NCBI RefSeq assembly: GCF_001894825.1
Contig: NZ_BCWY01000015.1
Coordinates: forward strand, 1 to 64,000
DNA length: 64,000 nt
Direction: 5' to 3'
Origin: Rhodococcus jostii NBRC 16295
GTDB taxonomy: Bacteria; Actinomycetota; Actinomycetes; Mycobacteriales; Mycobacteriaceae
The notes beneath the pieces are model-generated. The model was given only the letters and a program-made list of their open reading frames with translations. It ran no database searches and was not told where the DNA came from. Shown piece by piece: positions 24,342 to 34,739 of this stretch. The position numbers were made by a program, and so were the translations under genes. Each line of letters starts with the position of its first letter. Within the stretch, counting starts at the first letter, position 1.

Positions 24342-24433
24342 TTCAACCGTAATGGAGTAGACCGGTTCCTGTCCGTATTGGAGATATGGCGCCGACCCGC
24401 CCCGACACGCAGGCAGGGGTGCTCGCAGTGCGT

Positions 24434-24439
24434 TATCGT
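24434..24439 (+). promoter_or_regulatory. -10 hexamer of a leaderless glgP promoter
   Basis: TATCGT lies seven bases before the GTG at 24447, which supports this start rather than the longer open frame. Confidence 0.5.
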
Positions 24440-24446
24440 TCGCGAG

Positions 24447-27044
24447 GTGAAAGCCTTGCGTCGGTTCACTGTCCGAGCCCACCTTCCGGAGCGGCTCGCT
24501 GCCCTCGGTCCGCTGTCCACCAATCTCCGCTGGTCGTGGCATCCGGCCACGCAGGAGTTGTTCGGATTGCTCGACGAGGACCTGTGGCGGCAGGTGCAGT
24601 TCGACCCGGTCCGGATGCTCGGAGAGGTCGATCCCGCCCGCCTGGACGAACTGGCCGAGGACGTCTCGTTCCTTGCGCGGCTCGATGCCGCGGCGGCCGA
24701 TCTCGACGACTACCTGTCGAGGCCCCGCTGGTACCAGAACCAGCAGGCCAAGGGGGTCATGCTGGACGGTGGGATCGCCTATTTCTCAATGGAGTTCGGT
24801 GTCAGCGAAGTGCTGCCCAACTACTCCGGCGGTCTCGGAATCCTCGCAGGCGACCACCTGAAGGCTGCCTCCGATCTGGGCCTGCCGCTGATCGGTGTCG
24901 GGCTGTTGTACCGCTCGGGGTACTTCCGGCAGTCGCTGACCGCGGACGGCTGGCAGGCCGAGCACTACCCGCCACACGACCCGCAGGGTCTGCCGCTGCG
25001 ACTGCTCACCGAGTCCGGGCCGCAGTCGTCCGACGGTGCCCCCGTCCTCGTCCACGTCGCGGTTCCCGGCGGCCGGGTTCTGCGCGCCCGGGTCTGGATC
25101 GCCCAGGTAGGCCGCGTCCCGCTGCTGCTGCTCGACTCCGACATCGCCGAGAACGACGCCGAGATGCGGGGCGTCACCGACCGCCTGTACGGCGGCGACC
25201 AGGACCACCGCATCAAGCAGGAGATCCTCGCCGGCATCGGCGGTGTGCGTGCCGTCCGCGCCTACACCCACGCCTACGGCCTGCCCGATCCCGCCGTCTT
25301 CCACATGAACGAGGGACACGCCGGGTTCCTCGGCATCGAGCGGATCCGTGAACTGGTCACCGCGGGCGGCCTCGACTTCGACGAGGCGCTGGCCACGGTC
25401 CGCGCCGGCACCGTGTTCACGACCCACACCCCGGTGCCCGCCGGAATCGACAGGTTCCCGGCAGACCTCGTGCGGCACTACTTCGGCGGCGACAACGGAG
25501 TGAACGAATCCTCGCTGCTGCCGGGCCTGACGATCGATCGGATCCTCGGGCTCGGGCGCGAGCCGGATCCGGCGGTGTTCAACATGGCCCACATGGGCCT
25601 CCGCCTCGGACAGCGGGCCAACGGTGTGTCGAAGTTGCACGGCATCGTCAGCCGCGAGATGTTCCGGCCGCTGTGGCCGGGATTCGACGCCGACGAGGTG
25701 CCGATCGGCTCGGTGACCAACGGTGTCCACGCGCCCACTTGGGCCGCACCGGAGTGGATCGATCTGGCGACCCGCATTCTGGGCCCCGAACTGGTGGAGG
25801 AGGCCCGCGGCTGGGAGCGGCTGCAGGATCTGTCCGCCGAGGAACTGTGGTCGACCCGCAACGCCCTGCGCGGGAAGCTGGTGGAGGAGGTGCGCCGACG
25901 GGTGCGCGCGTCCTGGATCGAACGCGGCGCCACGTCGGCCGAGCTCGGCTGGACGGACGAGGTGTTCGACCCGAACGTGCTCACCGTCGGCTTCGCCCGC
26001 CGGGTGCCCACCTACAAGAGACTGACGCTGATGCTGCGCGACCCCGCTCGGCTGAAGGCCCTCCTCCTCGACGAGGAGCGTCCGGTGCAGCTGGTGGTCG
26101 CGGGGAAGAGTCATCCGGCGGACGACGGCGGAAAGGCCCTCATCCAGCAGGTGGTGCGTTTCGCCGACGCCGCCGACGTCCGGCACCGGATCACGTTCCT
26201 CCCCGACTACGACATGTCGATGGCCCGCTACCTGTACTGGGGCTGCGACGTGTGGCTCAACAACCCGCTGCGACCGCTCGAGGCCTGCGGAACGTCGGGT
26301 ATGAAATCGGCCCTCAACGGCGGACTGAACCTGTCGATCCGGGACGGCTGGTGGGACGAGATGTTCGACGGCGAGAACGGCTGGGCCATCCCGACCGCGG
26401 ACGGCGTCGTCGACGAGACACGGCGCGACGACCTCGAGGCCAGCGCGCTGTACGAACTGCTCGAGCGCGCCGTCCTGCCCCGGTTCTACGACCGCGCGGA
26501 CGGCCTGCCGGTGCGCTGGGTGGAGATGGTCCGTCACACCCTGCAGCATCTCGGACCGAAGGTGCTCGCGTCGCGGATGGTGCGCGACTACGCCGTCCAG
26601 TACTACGCGCCCGCCGCCGAATCGGCCCGGACGGTGGCGGCCGACGACTACGCCGGCGCCCGTGAGCTCGCACGGTTCCGTCGCCGGGTCGAGGCCGCCT
26701 GGCCGGCGGTGGCGGTCCTGCAGGTCGACGGGGCGGGCTTGCCCGACACCCCCGAGATCGGAGCGAATCTGGTTCTCCGCGCGCGCATCCGCCTCGGTGA
26801 GCTGTCCGTCCAGGACGTCACCGTGCAGGCCGTCATCGGAAAGGCCGGTCCGGACGAGGAGCTCACCGACATCGTCACCCTCCCGATGACGCACCTCTCG
26901 TCGGACGAGTCGGGCGAGCTGTTCGCCGCCGACCTGGCGTTGCCGCTGTCCGGATCGGTCGGGTACACGGTGCGAGTCCTTCCGCACCACCGACTGCTCG
27001 TCGATCCGTCGGAGCTGGGGCTGGTGGCGGTGCCGAACCCCTGA
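24447..27044 (+). CDS. glgP: Glycogen/alpha-glucan phosphorylase
   Basis: An 865-residue phosphorylase of the DUF3417-containing type. The N-terminus (VKALRRFTVRAHLPERLAALG, STNLRWSWHPATQELF) is the DUF3417 cap. The core has EFGVSEVLPNYSGGLGILAGDHLKAA, HMNEGHAGFLGIERI, and the pyridoxal-phosphate Lys in CGTSGMKSALNGGLNLSI. It releases glucose 1-phosphate, or maltose 1-phosphate-related products, from alpha-glucan. It matches Rv1328 and is divergent from glgE as in M. tuberculosis, where opposite orientation separates synthesis from degradation. It converges with the cupin gene, with five bases between the stops. Confidence 0.93.
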   Translation: MKALRRFTVRAHLPERLAALGPLSTNLRWSWHPATQELFGLLDEDLWRQVQFDPVRMLGEVDPARLDELAEDVSFLARLDAAAADLDDYLSRPRWYQNQQAKGVMLDGGIAYFSMEFGVSEVLPNYSGGLGILAGDHLKAASDLGLPLIGVGLLYRSGYFRQSLTADGWQAEHYPPHDPQGLPLRLLTESGPQSSDGAPVLVHVAVPGGRVLRARVWIAQVGRVPLLLLDSDIAENDAEMRGVTDRLYGGDQDHRIKQEILAGIGGVRAVRAYTHAYGLPDPAVFHMNEGHAGFLGIERIRELVTAGGLDFDEALATVRAGTVFTTHTPVPAGIDRFPADLVRHYFGGDNGVNESSLLPGLTIDRILGLGREPDPAVFNMAHMGLRLGQRANGVSKLHGIVSREMFRPLWPGFDADEVPIGSVTNGVHAPTWAAPEWIDLATRILGPELVEEARGWERLQDLSAEELWSTRNALRGKLVEEVRRRVRASWIERGATSAELGWTDEVFDPNVLTVGFARRVPTYKRLTLMLRDPARLKALLLDEERPVQLVVAGKSHPADDGGKALIQQVVRFADAADVRHRITFLPDYDMSMARYLYWGCDVWLNNPLRPLEACGTSGMKSALNGGLNLSIRDGWWDEMFDGENGWAIPTADGVVDETRRDDLEASALYELLERAVLPRFYDRADGLPVRWVEMVRHTLQHLGPKVLASRMVRDYAVQYYAPAAESARTVAADDYAGARELARFRRRVEAAWPAVAVLQVDGAGLPDTPEIGANLVLRARIRLGELSVQDVTVQAVIGKAGPDEELTDIVTLPMTHLSSDESGELFAADLALPLSGSVGYTVRVLPHHRLLVDPSELGLVAVPNP

Positions 27045-27049
27045 CCGGT

Positions 27050-28042
27050 CTATCGGTCGAGCCGGCCGAAGGGGACCTCGGCGAACGTGCCGGGCGGGTT
27101 GTAGTACGGCGTGCGCGCGTAGAGGTCGAGTTGTGGTGGGGCGGCGAAGCCTCCCCACAGCGCCTCGCCGGTCACCGAGCTGATCCCGTGTTCCACCCCG
27201 CACGGCGCGAAGACGACGTCGAACACCTCCATGTCGTGCCACCCGCCCTGCTGCCAGGCGCGGGCGGTGCCGTCCCACAGGACGACGCACTCGTCGGACG
27301 CGGGGTGGGTGTGTACGGCGGTGGTCAGCCCGTCGTCGCCGTTCGCGAAGTGGAAGCCGGTGGACCGTGCGCCGTACCCGGGCCACAGCACGAACACCAT
27401 CGGGGCCTCGATGACGTCGATCTTCGCACCGCAGAACACGTTGAAGAGGGCTCCGTGCGTGCGGATCTCGCTCACCGTGAGGTTCCACGCGCGGACAGCG
27501 GGATCGGAGTCGTGGTACGCGAGTTGCGACGGGCCCGACAGTTTTCCGGGCGTCGCGTTGCTCCTCGCGAACCAGGCCGCTTCCTGGTTGACGACGCCGT
27601 ACTGCCGGTTGTAGAAGCCGGCGGGTTCGTACAGTTCGAACTCCGGCGGCGAGATCGAGGCGACCGCCACCAGGCCGGGACCTCCCGGTGTCGCGCGGAT
27701 CGCGTGCTCGACCGGTGGCGGGAAAAACCCCACGTCGCCCGGTCGGAATCGCGCCCAGTGATTCCGCACGAACACCTCACCCTCACCCTGCAGGGCGAGT
27801 ATCGACTCCTCGGCGAGACCGTAGGCGTGCATGTCCATCTCCTGGCCCGGTTCCAGGGTGAGGACGTGCACGCTCTGCGTCTGGAAGCCCGTGCCGGGCC
27901 AGGCGATGAGACGCGTCGCGACCCCGTGGATCTCGACCTCGACTCCGTCGTTCAGCGATCCGATCGCTCCGGCGGAACGAATCTGCGCCGCGGTGCGATG
28001 TCTCGCGCGGTAGGGGTCGTCGAAACGCGCAGGGAGTTCCAT
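27050..28042 (-). CDS. Two-domain cupin protein
   Basis: A 330-residue bicupin. The first cupin has VHVLTLEPGQEMDMHAYGLAEESILALQGEGEVFV and GDVGFFPPPVEHAI. The second has TTAVHTHPASDECVVLWDG and FAPCGVEHGI. The His/Glu spacing suits metal binding in both halves, so a dioxygenase or isomerase is possible, but no family-specific signature was recognised. TACCAT at 28049-28054, six bases before the ATG, marks a leaderless start. It has no counterpart between glgP and dinG in M. tuberculosis and looks like part of a local insertion with the ABC genes. Confidence 0.75.
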   Translation of the reverse strand: MELPARFDDPYRARHRTAAQIRSAGAIGSLNDGVEVEIHGVATRLIAWPGTGFQTQSVHVLTLEPGQEMDMHAYGLAEESILALQGEGEVFVRNHWARFRPGDVGFFPPPVEHAIRATPGGPGLVAVASISPPEFELYEPAGFYNRQYGVVNQEAAWFARSNATPGKLSGPSQLAYHDSDPAVRAWNLTVSEIRTHGALFNVFCGAKIDVIEAPMVFVLWPGYGARSTGFHFANGDDGLTTAVHTHPASDECVVLWDGTARAWQQGGWHDMEVFDVVFAPCGVEHGISSVTGEALWGGFAAPPQLDLYARTPYYNPPGTFAEVPFGRLDR

Positions 28043-28048
28043 CCCTCC

Positions 28049-28054
28049 ATGGTA
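28049..28054 (-). promoter_or_regulatory. -10 hexamer of a leaderless promoter for the cupin gene
   Basis: On the minus strand TACCAT lies six bases before the ATG at 28042, inside the short gap after the ABC permease stop. Confidence 0.45.
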
Positions 28055-28103
28055 GAAACCGCGAGGTCTACTTCTCAGGCGAACCGGGAGACCGGCCGAC
28101 AGC

Positions 28104-29711
28104 TCAGCGGCCCACGTCCCGGCGCTGGAAACCCGTGATCCCGGCGGCGAACAAGGCCGCCGCGAGAATCAGCAGAACGACGAGGGGAGTGGCCGAGAAA
28201 CTCTCGGCGGGCAGGGCCGGGGTGTAGTGGAAGGGGGAGAGCAACCCGAACCAGCCGGGGAGCACTTCCCCGAACATGCCGGCGACGAGGACGTAGCCGA
28301 CGTAGGCCCACAGCACCGGTAGCGCGCGGGGGACGAGCGCGCGGGGGACGAGACCGTACACGGCCGCACACAACCCGACGATCAGGAGCACGGCCGGCAC
28401 GGTGTTGAGGGCCGCGCCGATCAGCCGGCCGAGAGCGCCCGCGTCGGACAGTGTGAATGCGGCGGTGATCCCCATGCCGACCCCTGCCGCCGCTGCGATC
28501 GCGACGGCCGCCGCGGCGGTCACCGCCAGCTGGCCGCCCAGCCACCGCGCCCGCGAAACGGGAGTGGCCAGCGCCTCCTCGGCGCGACCGGACGACTCCT
28601 CCGAGCGGATGGACACGACGGCTCCGACGGCGTACATCGCGGCCATCACCACCAGGAACACCAGGTACAGGGCGAACGCGCCGTCGGCCGCCGCGGCGGC
28701 GCCACCCGGCAACAGCTGCGCGAGATCGGGATCCTGGTCGATGAAATCGCCGATCTGCCTGCCGAGGGAACCGATGGGCAGCGACAGCGCGAACACGCCG
28801 ACACCCCAGGGCAGAATCTGGCCGCGTTGCTGACGCGTCGCCAACGCGGCGACACCGTTCAGGCGCGTGGTCGCCTCGGCGCGCCCACCCCGCGGCGGGA
28901 GGAGCCCCGCCCCGACGTCCCGGCGACCGATGGCAGCATACGCACCCAGCACGGTCAGCGCCGCCGCGACGAGGCCGATCAACAACGGCCACCAGCGCTC
29001 GTCGACGTACGCGCGGGTGGCCTGCGACCAGCCGATCGGCGACACCCACGTCAGCAGGCTCCCGCTGTGACCCTGCTGCACGTCGCCCAGGGCACGCAGC
29101 AGGTACGCGACGGTGATCGCGCAGATCCCGGCCCCGCTCGCAGTGCGGGCGTGTTCGGTGAACTGGGACGCCAGCGCCGACAGCGCCGTGAACACCAGAC
29201 CCACCACCAGCACACCGGCGGACATGTTCAGCGAACCCGCCGGAGGCAGACCCACGGCGAGCAACCCGATGACGAGCAGAAGGGCGACGAACACGTTGGC
29301 GAGCGCCGCGGAGATCAGTCCCGCCGTGATGCCCGCGTACCGACCGACGACGCCGGCGCGCACCAGCTCCGTGCGCCCGGTCTCCTCCTCCGTCCGCAGG
29401 TGCCGCGTCACCAGCAGCACCGACATGATCGCCACCGCCACCATCGTCATGCCGGCTATCTCGTTGGCCACCATCGCGCCCAGCGTGTAATCGTCCAGGC
29501 CGTACCCCGGCCCGGCGAGCGCGGTCGCCGCCGGGGACGCGATGAGTTCGGCACGGGCCTGACGGGATTGGGCAGTCGGGTAGATCGTCGAATAACTCGA
29601 TGCGATCAGTACGGTCAGGCCCGCGACCGCGACCGTCCACACCGGGATCCGAACCCGGTCGGTGCGCACGGCCAGTTCGGCGAGCACATCCGTTCCGCTC
29701 AATTGACTCAC
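28104..29711 (-). CDS. ABC-2 type exporter permease
   Basis: A 535-residue polytopic protein with about 12 hydrophobic segments, including [52 protein letters not shown] and [18 protein letters not shown]. Length and layout match the permease of DrrA/DrrB-like and tetronasin-resistance-type exporters, in which two six-helix halves are fused. Its ATG overlaps the ATPase stop (ATGA, 29708-29711), so the pair is one transporter. Substrate unknown; efflux of a hydrophobic compound is the usual function of this class. Confidence 0.85.
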   Translation of the reverse strand: MSQLSGTDVLAELAVRTDRVRIPVWTVAVAGLTVLIASSYSTIYPTAQSRQARAELIASPAATALAGPGYGLDDYTLGAMVANEIAGMTMVAVAIMSVLLVTRHLRTEEETGRTELVRAGVVGRYAGITAGLISAALANVFVALLLVIGLLAVGLPPAGSLNMSAGVLVVGLVFTALSALASQFTEHARTASGAGICAITVAYLLRALGDVQQGHSGSLLTWVSPIGWSQATRAYVDERWWPLLIGLVAAALTVLGAYAAIGRRDVGAGLLPPRGGRAEATTRLNGVAALATRQQRGQILPWGVGVFALSLPIGSLGRQIGDFIDQDPDLAQLLPGGAAAAADGAFALYLVFLVVMAAMYAVGAVVSIRSEESSGRAEEALATPVSRARWLGGQLAVTAAAAVAIAAAAGVGMGITAAFTLSDAGALGRLIGAALNTVPAVLLIVGLCAAVYGLVPRALVPRALPVLWAYVGYVLVAGMFGEVLPGWFGLLSPFHYTPALPAESFSATPLVVLLILAAALFAAGITGFQRRDVGR

Positions 29712-30628
29712 TGCGACCGTCCGATCCCGAGCGCCTCGACCTCGTCGCGGTACTCGCGGAGGAACAGGTCTTCGAGCGTCGGCGGGTTGGCGGTGATCGA
29801 GACGATGCCCAGTCCGGTCAGTGTGGTCATGACCGGGTCGATCTGGTCGGAGTCGACGTCGAACGTGACGGTGTTCGCGTCGTCACCCTTCTGCAGGTTG
29901 TGCACACCGGGGACGTTCGCGATGGGGTTGGGGCGGATTCGGGTGGTGGCCGTCACCGTGGTGCGGGTGAAATGACGCAGTTCGGACAGCGTTCCCGCCT
30001 GCACCGTCCTACCCGCGCGAATAATGGTGACGGCGTGGCACAGTGCATCGACCTCGGCGAGGATGTGGCTGGACAGCAAGACGGTGCGTCCGTCGCGCGC
30101 GAATTCGGTGATGCACTCCTGGAACACCGCCTCCATCAACGGGTCCAGGCCCGACGTCGGCTCGTCGAGGACGAGGAGTTCGGTGTCGGCGGCCAGCGCC
30201 GCCACCAGGGCGACCTTCTGCCGGTTGCCCTTCGAATAGGTGCGGCCCTTGCGGGTGGGATCGAGTTCGAACCGTTCGATCAGTGCGGCGCGCCGTGCCG
30301 GATCGAGTCCGCCGCGCAGGCGCCCGAGCAGGTCGATCGCCTCCCCACCGGACAGCGTGGGCCACAGGTTCACCTCTCCCGGAACGTAGGCGAGTCGCCG
30401 ATGCAGGGGAACGGAATCACGCCACGGATCGGAACCGAGAACGGACGCTGTACCGCCGTCGGCACGCAGGAGACCGAGAAGAACCCGGATGGTCGTGGAC
30501 TTGCCCGAGCCGTTGGGGCCGAGGAATCCGTGCACCTCACCCGGCTTCACCTCCAGATCGAGGCCGTCGAGGGCGACGACTTCGCCGAACTTCTTGGTGA
30601 GTCCGCGGACTGAGATCGCAAGGTCCAT
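29708..30628 (-). CDS. ABC transporter ATP-binding protein
   Basis: A 306-residue ATPase with Walker [11 protein letters not shown]-loop region [18 protein letters not shown] signature [17 protein letters not shown], Walker [14 protein letters not shown] and the switch His in [10 protein letters not shown]. The signature YSKGNRQ and the C-terminal extension ([12 protein letters not shown]) match DrrA-type drug-export ATPases. It drives the permease encoded immediately downstream. TATGCT six bases before its ATG marks a leaderless start, and a GGACCGGTCC palindrome lies just upstream of that. Confidence 0.9.
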   Translation of the reverse strand: MDLAISVRGLTKKFGEVVALDGLDLEVKPGEVHGFLGPNGSGKSTTIRVLLGLLRADGGTASVLGSDPWRDSVPLHRRLAYVPGEVNLWPTLSGGEAIDLLGRLRGGLDPARRAALIERFELDPTRKGRTYSKGNRQKVALVAALAADTELLVLDEPTSGLDPLMEAVFQECITEFARDGRTVLLSSHILAEVDALCHAVTIIRAGRTVQAGTLSELRHFTRTTVTATTRIRPNPIANVPGVHNLQKGDDANTVTFDVDSDQIDPVMTTLTGLGIVSITANPPTLEDLFLREYRDEVEALGIGRSQ

Positions 30629-30634
30629 CGGTCG

Positions 30635-30655
30635 AGCATAGGTGCGGACCGGTCC
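30635..30655 (-). promoter_or_regulatory. Leaderless promoter and palindrome of the ABC exporter genes
   Basis: On the minus strand the -10 TATGCT (30635-30640) ends six bases before the ATG at 30628. The perfect palindrome GGACCGGTCC (30646-30655) lies upstream of it, where a repressor would block the polymerase. Confidence 0.45.
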
Positions 30656-30683
30656 GGTGTCCGACTCAGTGCGCGACCGGGGT

Positions 30684-32732
30684 TCAGGGACGCGAGTCGC
30701 GGATCCGGCCGAGTGCCTTACGCACGACTTCCGGATCGGACGTCTCCCAGAACGGGGGCAGCGACGCCCGCAGGAACCCGGCGTAGCGGGCGGTGGCGAG
30801 CCGAGGATCGAGGACGGCCACCACCCCCTTGTCGTCGACGCTGCGGAGCAGTCGTCCCACGCCCTGCGCCAGCAGCAGTGCCGCGTGATTGGCTGCGACG
30901 GAAAGGAATCCGTTGCCGCCGCGCGACTCGACGGCCTTCTGCCGGGCGACCAGCAGGGGGTCGTCGGGGCGCGGGAACGGGATGCGGTCGAGGATCACCA
31001 GGCTCAGCGACGGGCCCGGCACGTCGACCCCCTGCCACAGCGACAGCGTGCCGAACAGCGACGTCGGCTCGTCGCCGGCGAACGCCCGGACGAGGGCACC
31101 CGTCGAATCGTCGCCCTGGCACAGGATCGGGCTGTCGAGCCGGTCGCGCATGGCCTCGGACGCGGCCTTGGCGGCCCGCATCGACGAGAACAATCCCAGT
31201 GTGCGGCCGCCCGCCGCCTCCACGAGTTCGGCGATCTCGTCGAGATATTTGGGGGACAGGCCGTCCCGTCCCGGCGGCGGAAGATGCTTCGCGATGTAGA
31301 TGATGCCGGCGCGGGCGTGGTCGAACGGCGATCCCACATCGAGGGCGTTCCACTTGATGGTGCCCGCGTCGGACGGTGCCTCCGATCCGGTCGCCGTCGC
31401 CGGATCGATCACGACGGACGACTCGGCGGGAAGCCCCCAGTTGACCGCCAGACCGTCGAAGGAGCCGCCGACGGTCAGGGTTGCGGACGTCAGGACGACG
31501 GTCGACTCGGCGAACAGCCGGGACCGCAGCAGCCCGCCCACCGACAGCGGCGCCATCCGCACCACCCGGCGGACCGACCCGCGGTTGTCGTCGGCGGCCA
31601 GCCACACCACGTCGTGACGTTTGGCCGGATCCGGTTCGTCGAAGGTGCTGAGAACGCGGACGGCGCTGTCGTGGACCTCCTCGACCGACGCGAGAGCCGT
31701 GTTGCGGGCCGCGGCGGCCTCGGGATCGCTCAGCGCCATGCCGGGACGGGACGGCCCGATGGCCGTGCGCAGCGACCAGGCGGCATCGCGGACCGCGGCG
31801 AGCGCTGGGGCCGCGCCGGGAGGCAGTGCCTCCCACCGTTCCGGGCGCAACTCCTCGAGCAGTGCCGCCCAGCCCTCTCCTGCAGCCTCGAGCCGGTCGG
31901 CGTCCTGCTCCTCGACGAGTTTCGCGCAGCGCCGCGCCGCGGCACTGATCGTCGACGCCGCCAACTCCGCGGTGGCGACGTTGGTGACGCGGTCGACCAG
32001 TTCGTGCGCCTCGTCGATGACCACGACGTCGTGTTCGGGCAGGATCGCGATTCCGGTGATGGCGTCGATCGCGAGCAGGGCATGGTTGGTGACCACTACG
32101 TCGACCTGGGAGGCCTCCGCACGGGCGCGCTCCGCGAAGCAGTCCTCACCGACCGGGCAGCGGGACTTGCCGAGGCACTCGCGGGCGGTGACGCTGACCT
32201 GGCGCCACGCCTTGTCGCTGACCCCCGGTGCCAGGTCGTCGCGGTCGCCGGTCTCGGTGTCCGACGACCACTCGGTGAGGCGCTGGACCTCCCGGCCCAG
32301 CCGGGACACCGCGAACGGGTCGAACAACTCGTCGGCCGGAGGTTCCTCCGCCGACCCCGTGTGGATCTTGTTCATGCACAGATAGTTGTTGCGGCCCTTG
32401 AGGATCGCGAAGTGCGGTTTCCTGCCGAGTGAACCCTCGAGCGCGTCCGCGAGCCGCGGCATGTCCCGGTCGATCAGCTGACGCTGCAGCGCGATGGTGG
32501 CCGTCGAGACGATGACCGTCTTGCCGCTCTGCACCGCGTGCCGGACGCTCGGCACCAGATAGGCGAGGGACTTGCCGGTGCCCGTCCCGGCCTGGACGGC
32601 CAGATGCTCCCCGGTGTCGATCGAATGCGCGACGGCGGAGGCCATGGTGAGCTGGTTGGACCGCTCGGCGCCGCCCAGCGACCGCACCGCCGTGCGCAAC
32701 AGTTCGGGGACGTTGGGGAGGTTTTCGGGCAC
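30684..32732 (-). CDS. dinG: DinG-family ATP-dependent helicase
   Basis: A 682-residue superfamily 2 helicase. Walker A is [15 protein letters not shown], the DEAH box is [13 protein letters not shown], and the FeS-cluster cysteines are NYLC, then [13 protein letters not shown]. The C-terminal motifs ([24 protein letters not shown]) are of the XPD/DinG type. DinG unwinds 5'-3', acting on R-loops and D-loops. It matches Rv1329c, next to pncB in M. tuberculosis. The GTG start follows TAACCT by six bases, and that hexamer overlaps the pncA stop codon, so dinG can be transcribed on its own. Confidence 0.92.
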   Translation of the reverse strand: MPENLPNVPELLRTAVRSLGGAERSNQLTMASAVAHSIDTGEHLAVQAGTGTGKSLAYLVPSVRHAVQSGKTVIVSTATIALQRQLIDRDMPRLADALEGSLGRKPHFAILKGRNNYLCMNKIHTGSAEEPPADELFDPFAVSRLGREVQRLTEWSSDTETGDRDDLAPGVSDKAWRQVSVTARECLGKSRCPVGEDCFAERARAEASQVDVVVTNHALLAIDAITGIAILPEHDVVVIDEAHELVDRVTNVATAELAASTISAAARRCAKLVEEQDADRLEAAGEGWAALLEELRPERWEALPPGAAPALAAVRDAAWSLRTAIGPSRPGMALSDPEAAAARNTALASVEEVHDSAVRVLSTFDEPDPAKRHDVVWLAADDNRGSVRRVVRMAPLSVGGLLRSRLFAESTVVLTSATLTVGGSFDGLAVNWGLPAESSVVIDPATATGSEAPSDAGTIKWNALDVGSPFDHARAGIIYIAKHLPPPGRDGLSPKYLDEIAELVEAAGGRTLGLFSSMRAAKAASEAMRDRLDSPILCQGDDSTGALVRAFAGDEPTSLFGTLSLWQGVDVPGPSLSLVILDRIPFPRPDDPLLVARQKAVESRGGNGFLSVAANHAALLLAQGVGRLLRSVDDKGVVAVLDPRLATARYAGFLRASLPPFWETSDPEVVRKALGRIRDSRP

Positions 32733-32738
32733 CCGAGC

Positions 32739-32744
32739 AGGTTA
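32739..32744 (-). promoter_or_regulatory. -10 hexamer of a leaderless dinG promoter, overlapping the pncA stop
   Basis: On the minus strand TAACCT contains the TAA stop of pncA and ends six bases before the dinG GTG. Confidence 0.5.
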
Positions 32745-33365
32745 CTCGGGACCTACGTCAGAAATCGTCACGCGGTCCGATGGGGCGTCCGCGTCGCGGC
32801 CCACGAGGTGCACCCCGGCGGCCCGCATCCGGTCGATCGCGGCCTCGACGGTCGTCGGCGACACGCCCGCGGTGAGGGGGAGGAGGACCCGTGTCGGGAA
32901 TCCCGCCGCCACAGCATCGAGGGCCGTCGCCACCACGCAGTGATCGGTGGCGATCCCGACGATGTCGACGTCGGTGGCCCCGGCCGCACGCAGCCATTTC
33001 TCCAGGCTCCGGCCGTCGGAATCCTTGCCCTCGAACCCCGAGTAGGCCGCCGAGAACTCGCCCTTGGAGAACACCGCTTCGATGCCGCTCAGGTCGAGGT
33101 CCGGGTGGAAGTCCGCACCGGACGTTCCCGATTTGCAGTGCACCGGCCACGTGTCCACGTAGTCCGGTTCCTCCGAGAAGTGGCCGCCCGGGTCGATGTG
33201 GTGGTCGATGGTCGCGGCGACGGCGTCGTACGGGGTCGAGGCCAGGAAGCGGCTGATCGCGGCCGCGACCGCGGAGCCACCGTCCACGGCGAGCGAGCCG
33301 CCCTCGCAGAAATCGTTCTGGACGTCGACGACGAGCAGTGCCCGGCGGACGTGGGTGCCGGTCAT
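32742..33365 (-). CDS. pncA: Nicotinamidase
   Basis: A 207-residue isochorismatase-fold amidase. The catalytic Asp is in LVVDVQNDFCEGGSL, the metal-site residues in ATIDHHIDPGGHF, the catalytic Lys in VFSKGEFSAAYSGF and the nucleophilic Cys in IVGIATDHCVVATALDA. It hydrolyses nicotinamide to nicotinate for NAD salvage; mycobacterial PncA activates pyrazinamide. Its ATG at 33365 overlaps the pncB stop (ATGA). In M. tuberculosis pncA is elsewhere (Rv2043c), so the pncB-pncA pairing here joins consecutive steps of one pathway. Confidence 0.93.
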   Translation of the reverse strand: MTGTHVRRALLVVDVQNDFCEGGSLAVDGGSAVAAAISRFLASTPYDAVAATIDHHIDPGGHFSEEPDYVDTWPVHCKSGTSGADFHPDLDLSGIEAVFSKGEFSAAYSGFEGKDSDGRSLEKWLRAAGATDVDIVGIATDHCVVATALDAVAAGFPTRVLLPLTAGVSPTTVEAAIDRMRAAGVHLVGRDADAPSDRVTISDVGPE

Positions 33366-34684
33366 CGTGCCCTCCTGGAGTCGGGTTCGGCGAACCGCAC
33401 CGGGATCGCCGGTTCGCCGCGGGAGAGCTTCAACGCCTCCCAGGGCAGGCTCACTAGACCCGCGGCCAGGAGGGATCTGCTGTCCTCCAGGGTAGTCGCG
33501 TCGCAAGCCGTCTCACCGCCACGCACCAGCGGGACCAGCAGTTCCCGCGCCTCGAGGCCGGCCGGGTCGGGTGCGTCCGAGTGGGCCGAGTACACGACCT
33601 CCTCCACCAGGGTGCCGGTCTCGCGGGCGAACCGCACCGCCCGCTTCGTGCCGCCCCGCGACGCCTTGTTACTGCTGCGCTTCTCGACGGGGATGCCGTC
33701 CACCTCGACGAGTTTGTAGACCATTCCGGCGGTGGGTGCGCCGGAGCCGACGACGACGGACGTGCCGACGCCGTACACGTCGACCGGCTCGGCGCGCAGT
33801 GCGGCGACGGCGTATTCGTCGAGGTCGCCGGAGACGACGATCTTCGTGCCCGTCGCACCGAGGTCGTCGAGTTGCCGGCGGACCTGCCGGGCCAGGACAC
33901 CGAGGTCGCCGGAGTCGATCCGCACACCCCCGAGTTCGGGGCCCGCGACCTCGACGGCGGTCTTGACGCCCTCCGTGATGTCGTAGGTGTCGACGAGGAG
34001 CGTGGTGCCCACCCCCAGTGCCGCGACCTGCCCGCGGAACGCCGCGGCCTCGTCCGGACCGTCCGGGGTCGTGTGCAGCAGGGTGAACGCGTGCGCGCTG
34101 GTGCCGGCACCGGGCACCCCGTGCCTGCGGACCGCCTCGAGATTCGACGTGGCCGTGAAACCCGCCAGGTAGGCGGCCCGGGACGCCGCCACCGCGGATT
34201 CCTCGTGGGTGCGCCGCGAACCCATCTCGATCATGGGGCGCCCGTCGGCGGCGCTGACCATGCGCGCGGCGGCCGACGCGATCGCGCTGTCGTGATTGAG
34301 GATCGACAGGCTGAGTGTCTCCAACAGGACGCATTCGGCGAACGTGCCGCGGACCGAGAGGATCGGGGACCCCGGGAAGTAGAAGTCGCCCTCGCGGTAC
34401 CCGTCGATGTCACCGGTGAAGCGGTAGTCGCGCAGCCATGCGACGGTCCTGTCGTCGAGAAAGCGGGAGACGATCTCGAGTTCCGACTTGCCGAAACGGA
34501 AGTTCGACAGCGCGGCCACCAGACGTGCGGTGCCGGCGACCACGCCGTACCGGCGGCCGTCGGGGAGCCGCCGCGCGAACACCTCGAAACTGCAGCGCCG
34601 GTGCGCGGAACCGTCGGCGAGGGCCGCCGACAGCATCGTCAACTCGTACTGGTCGGTGAACAATGCGGAGCTGTCTGTGGACAC
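33362..34684 (-). CDS. pncB: Nicotinate phosphoribosyltransferase
   Basis: A 440-residue NAPRTase. It shows LFTDQYELTMLSAAL near the start, RRLPDGRRYGVVAGTARLV, MIEMGSRRTHEESAVAASRAAYLAG, the phosphoribosyl site LVDTYDITEGVKTAVEVAG and IRIDSGDLG-type VRIDSGDLGVLARQVR. It makes nicotinate mononucleotide from nicotinate and PRPP, the step after PncA. GTG at 34684 is chosen because TACAGT lies six bases upstream. A longer frame to 34741 would overlap the divergent clpS start. It matches Rv1330c in position. Confidence 0.93.
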   Translation of the reverse strand: MSTDSSALFTDQYELTMLSAALADGSAHRRCSFEVFARRLPDGRRYGVVAGTARLVAALSNFRFGKSELEIVSRFLDDRTVAWLRDYRFTGDIDGYREGDFYFPGSPILSVRGTFAECVLLETLSLSILNHDSAIASAAARMVSAADGRPMIEMGSRRTHEESAVAASRAAYLAGFTATSNLEAVRRHGVPGAGTSAHAFTLLHTTPDGPDEAAAFRGQVAALGVGTTLLVDTYDITEGVKTAVEVAGPELGGVRIDSGDLGVLARQVRRQLDDLGATGTKIVVSGDLDEYAVAALRAEPVDVYGVGTSVVVGSGAPTAGMVYKLVEVDGIPVEKRSSNKASRGGTKRAVRFARETGTLVEEVVYSAHSDAPDPAGLEARELLVPLVRGGETACDATTLEDSRSLLAAGLVSLPWEALKLSRGEPAIPVRFAEPDSRRAR

Positions 34685-34690
34685 CCGGCC

Positions 34691-34696
34691 ACTGTA
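34691..34696 (-). promoter_or_regulatory. -10 hexamer of a leaderless pncB promoter
   Basis: On the minus strand TACAGT ends six bases before the GTG at 34684 and so decides the pncB start. Confidence 0.5.
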
Positions 34697-34727
34697 AGCC
34701 GCGGTGTCGTCCGATGGAGGAGCGTCG

Positions 34728-34733
34728 TACCCT
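34728..34733 (+). promoter_or_regulatory. -10 hexamer of a leaderless clpS promoter
   Basis: TACCCT ends six bases before the ATG at 34740. The GGAGGAG at 34714-34720 is too far upstream to act as a ribosome site for that ATG. Confidence 0.45.
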
Positions 34734-34739
34734 GGTGTC

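Noticed and set aside
24786..27488. 900-codon minus-strand frame opposite glgP
   Set aside because: Antisense shadow; no recognisable motif and glgP on the other strand is unambiguous.
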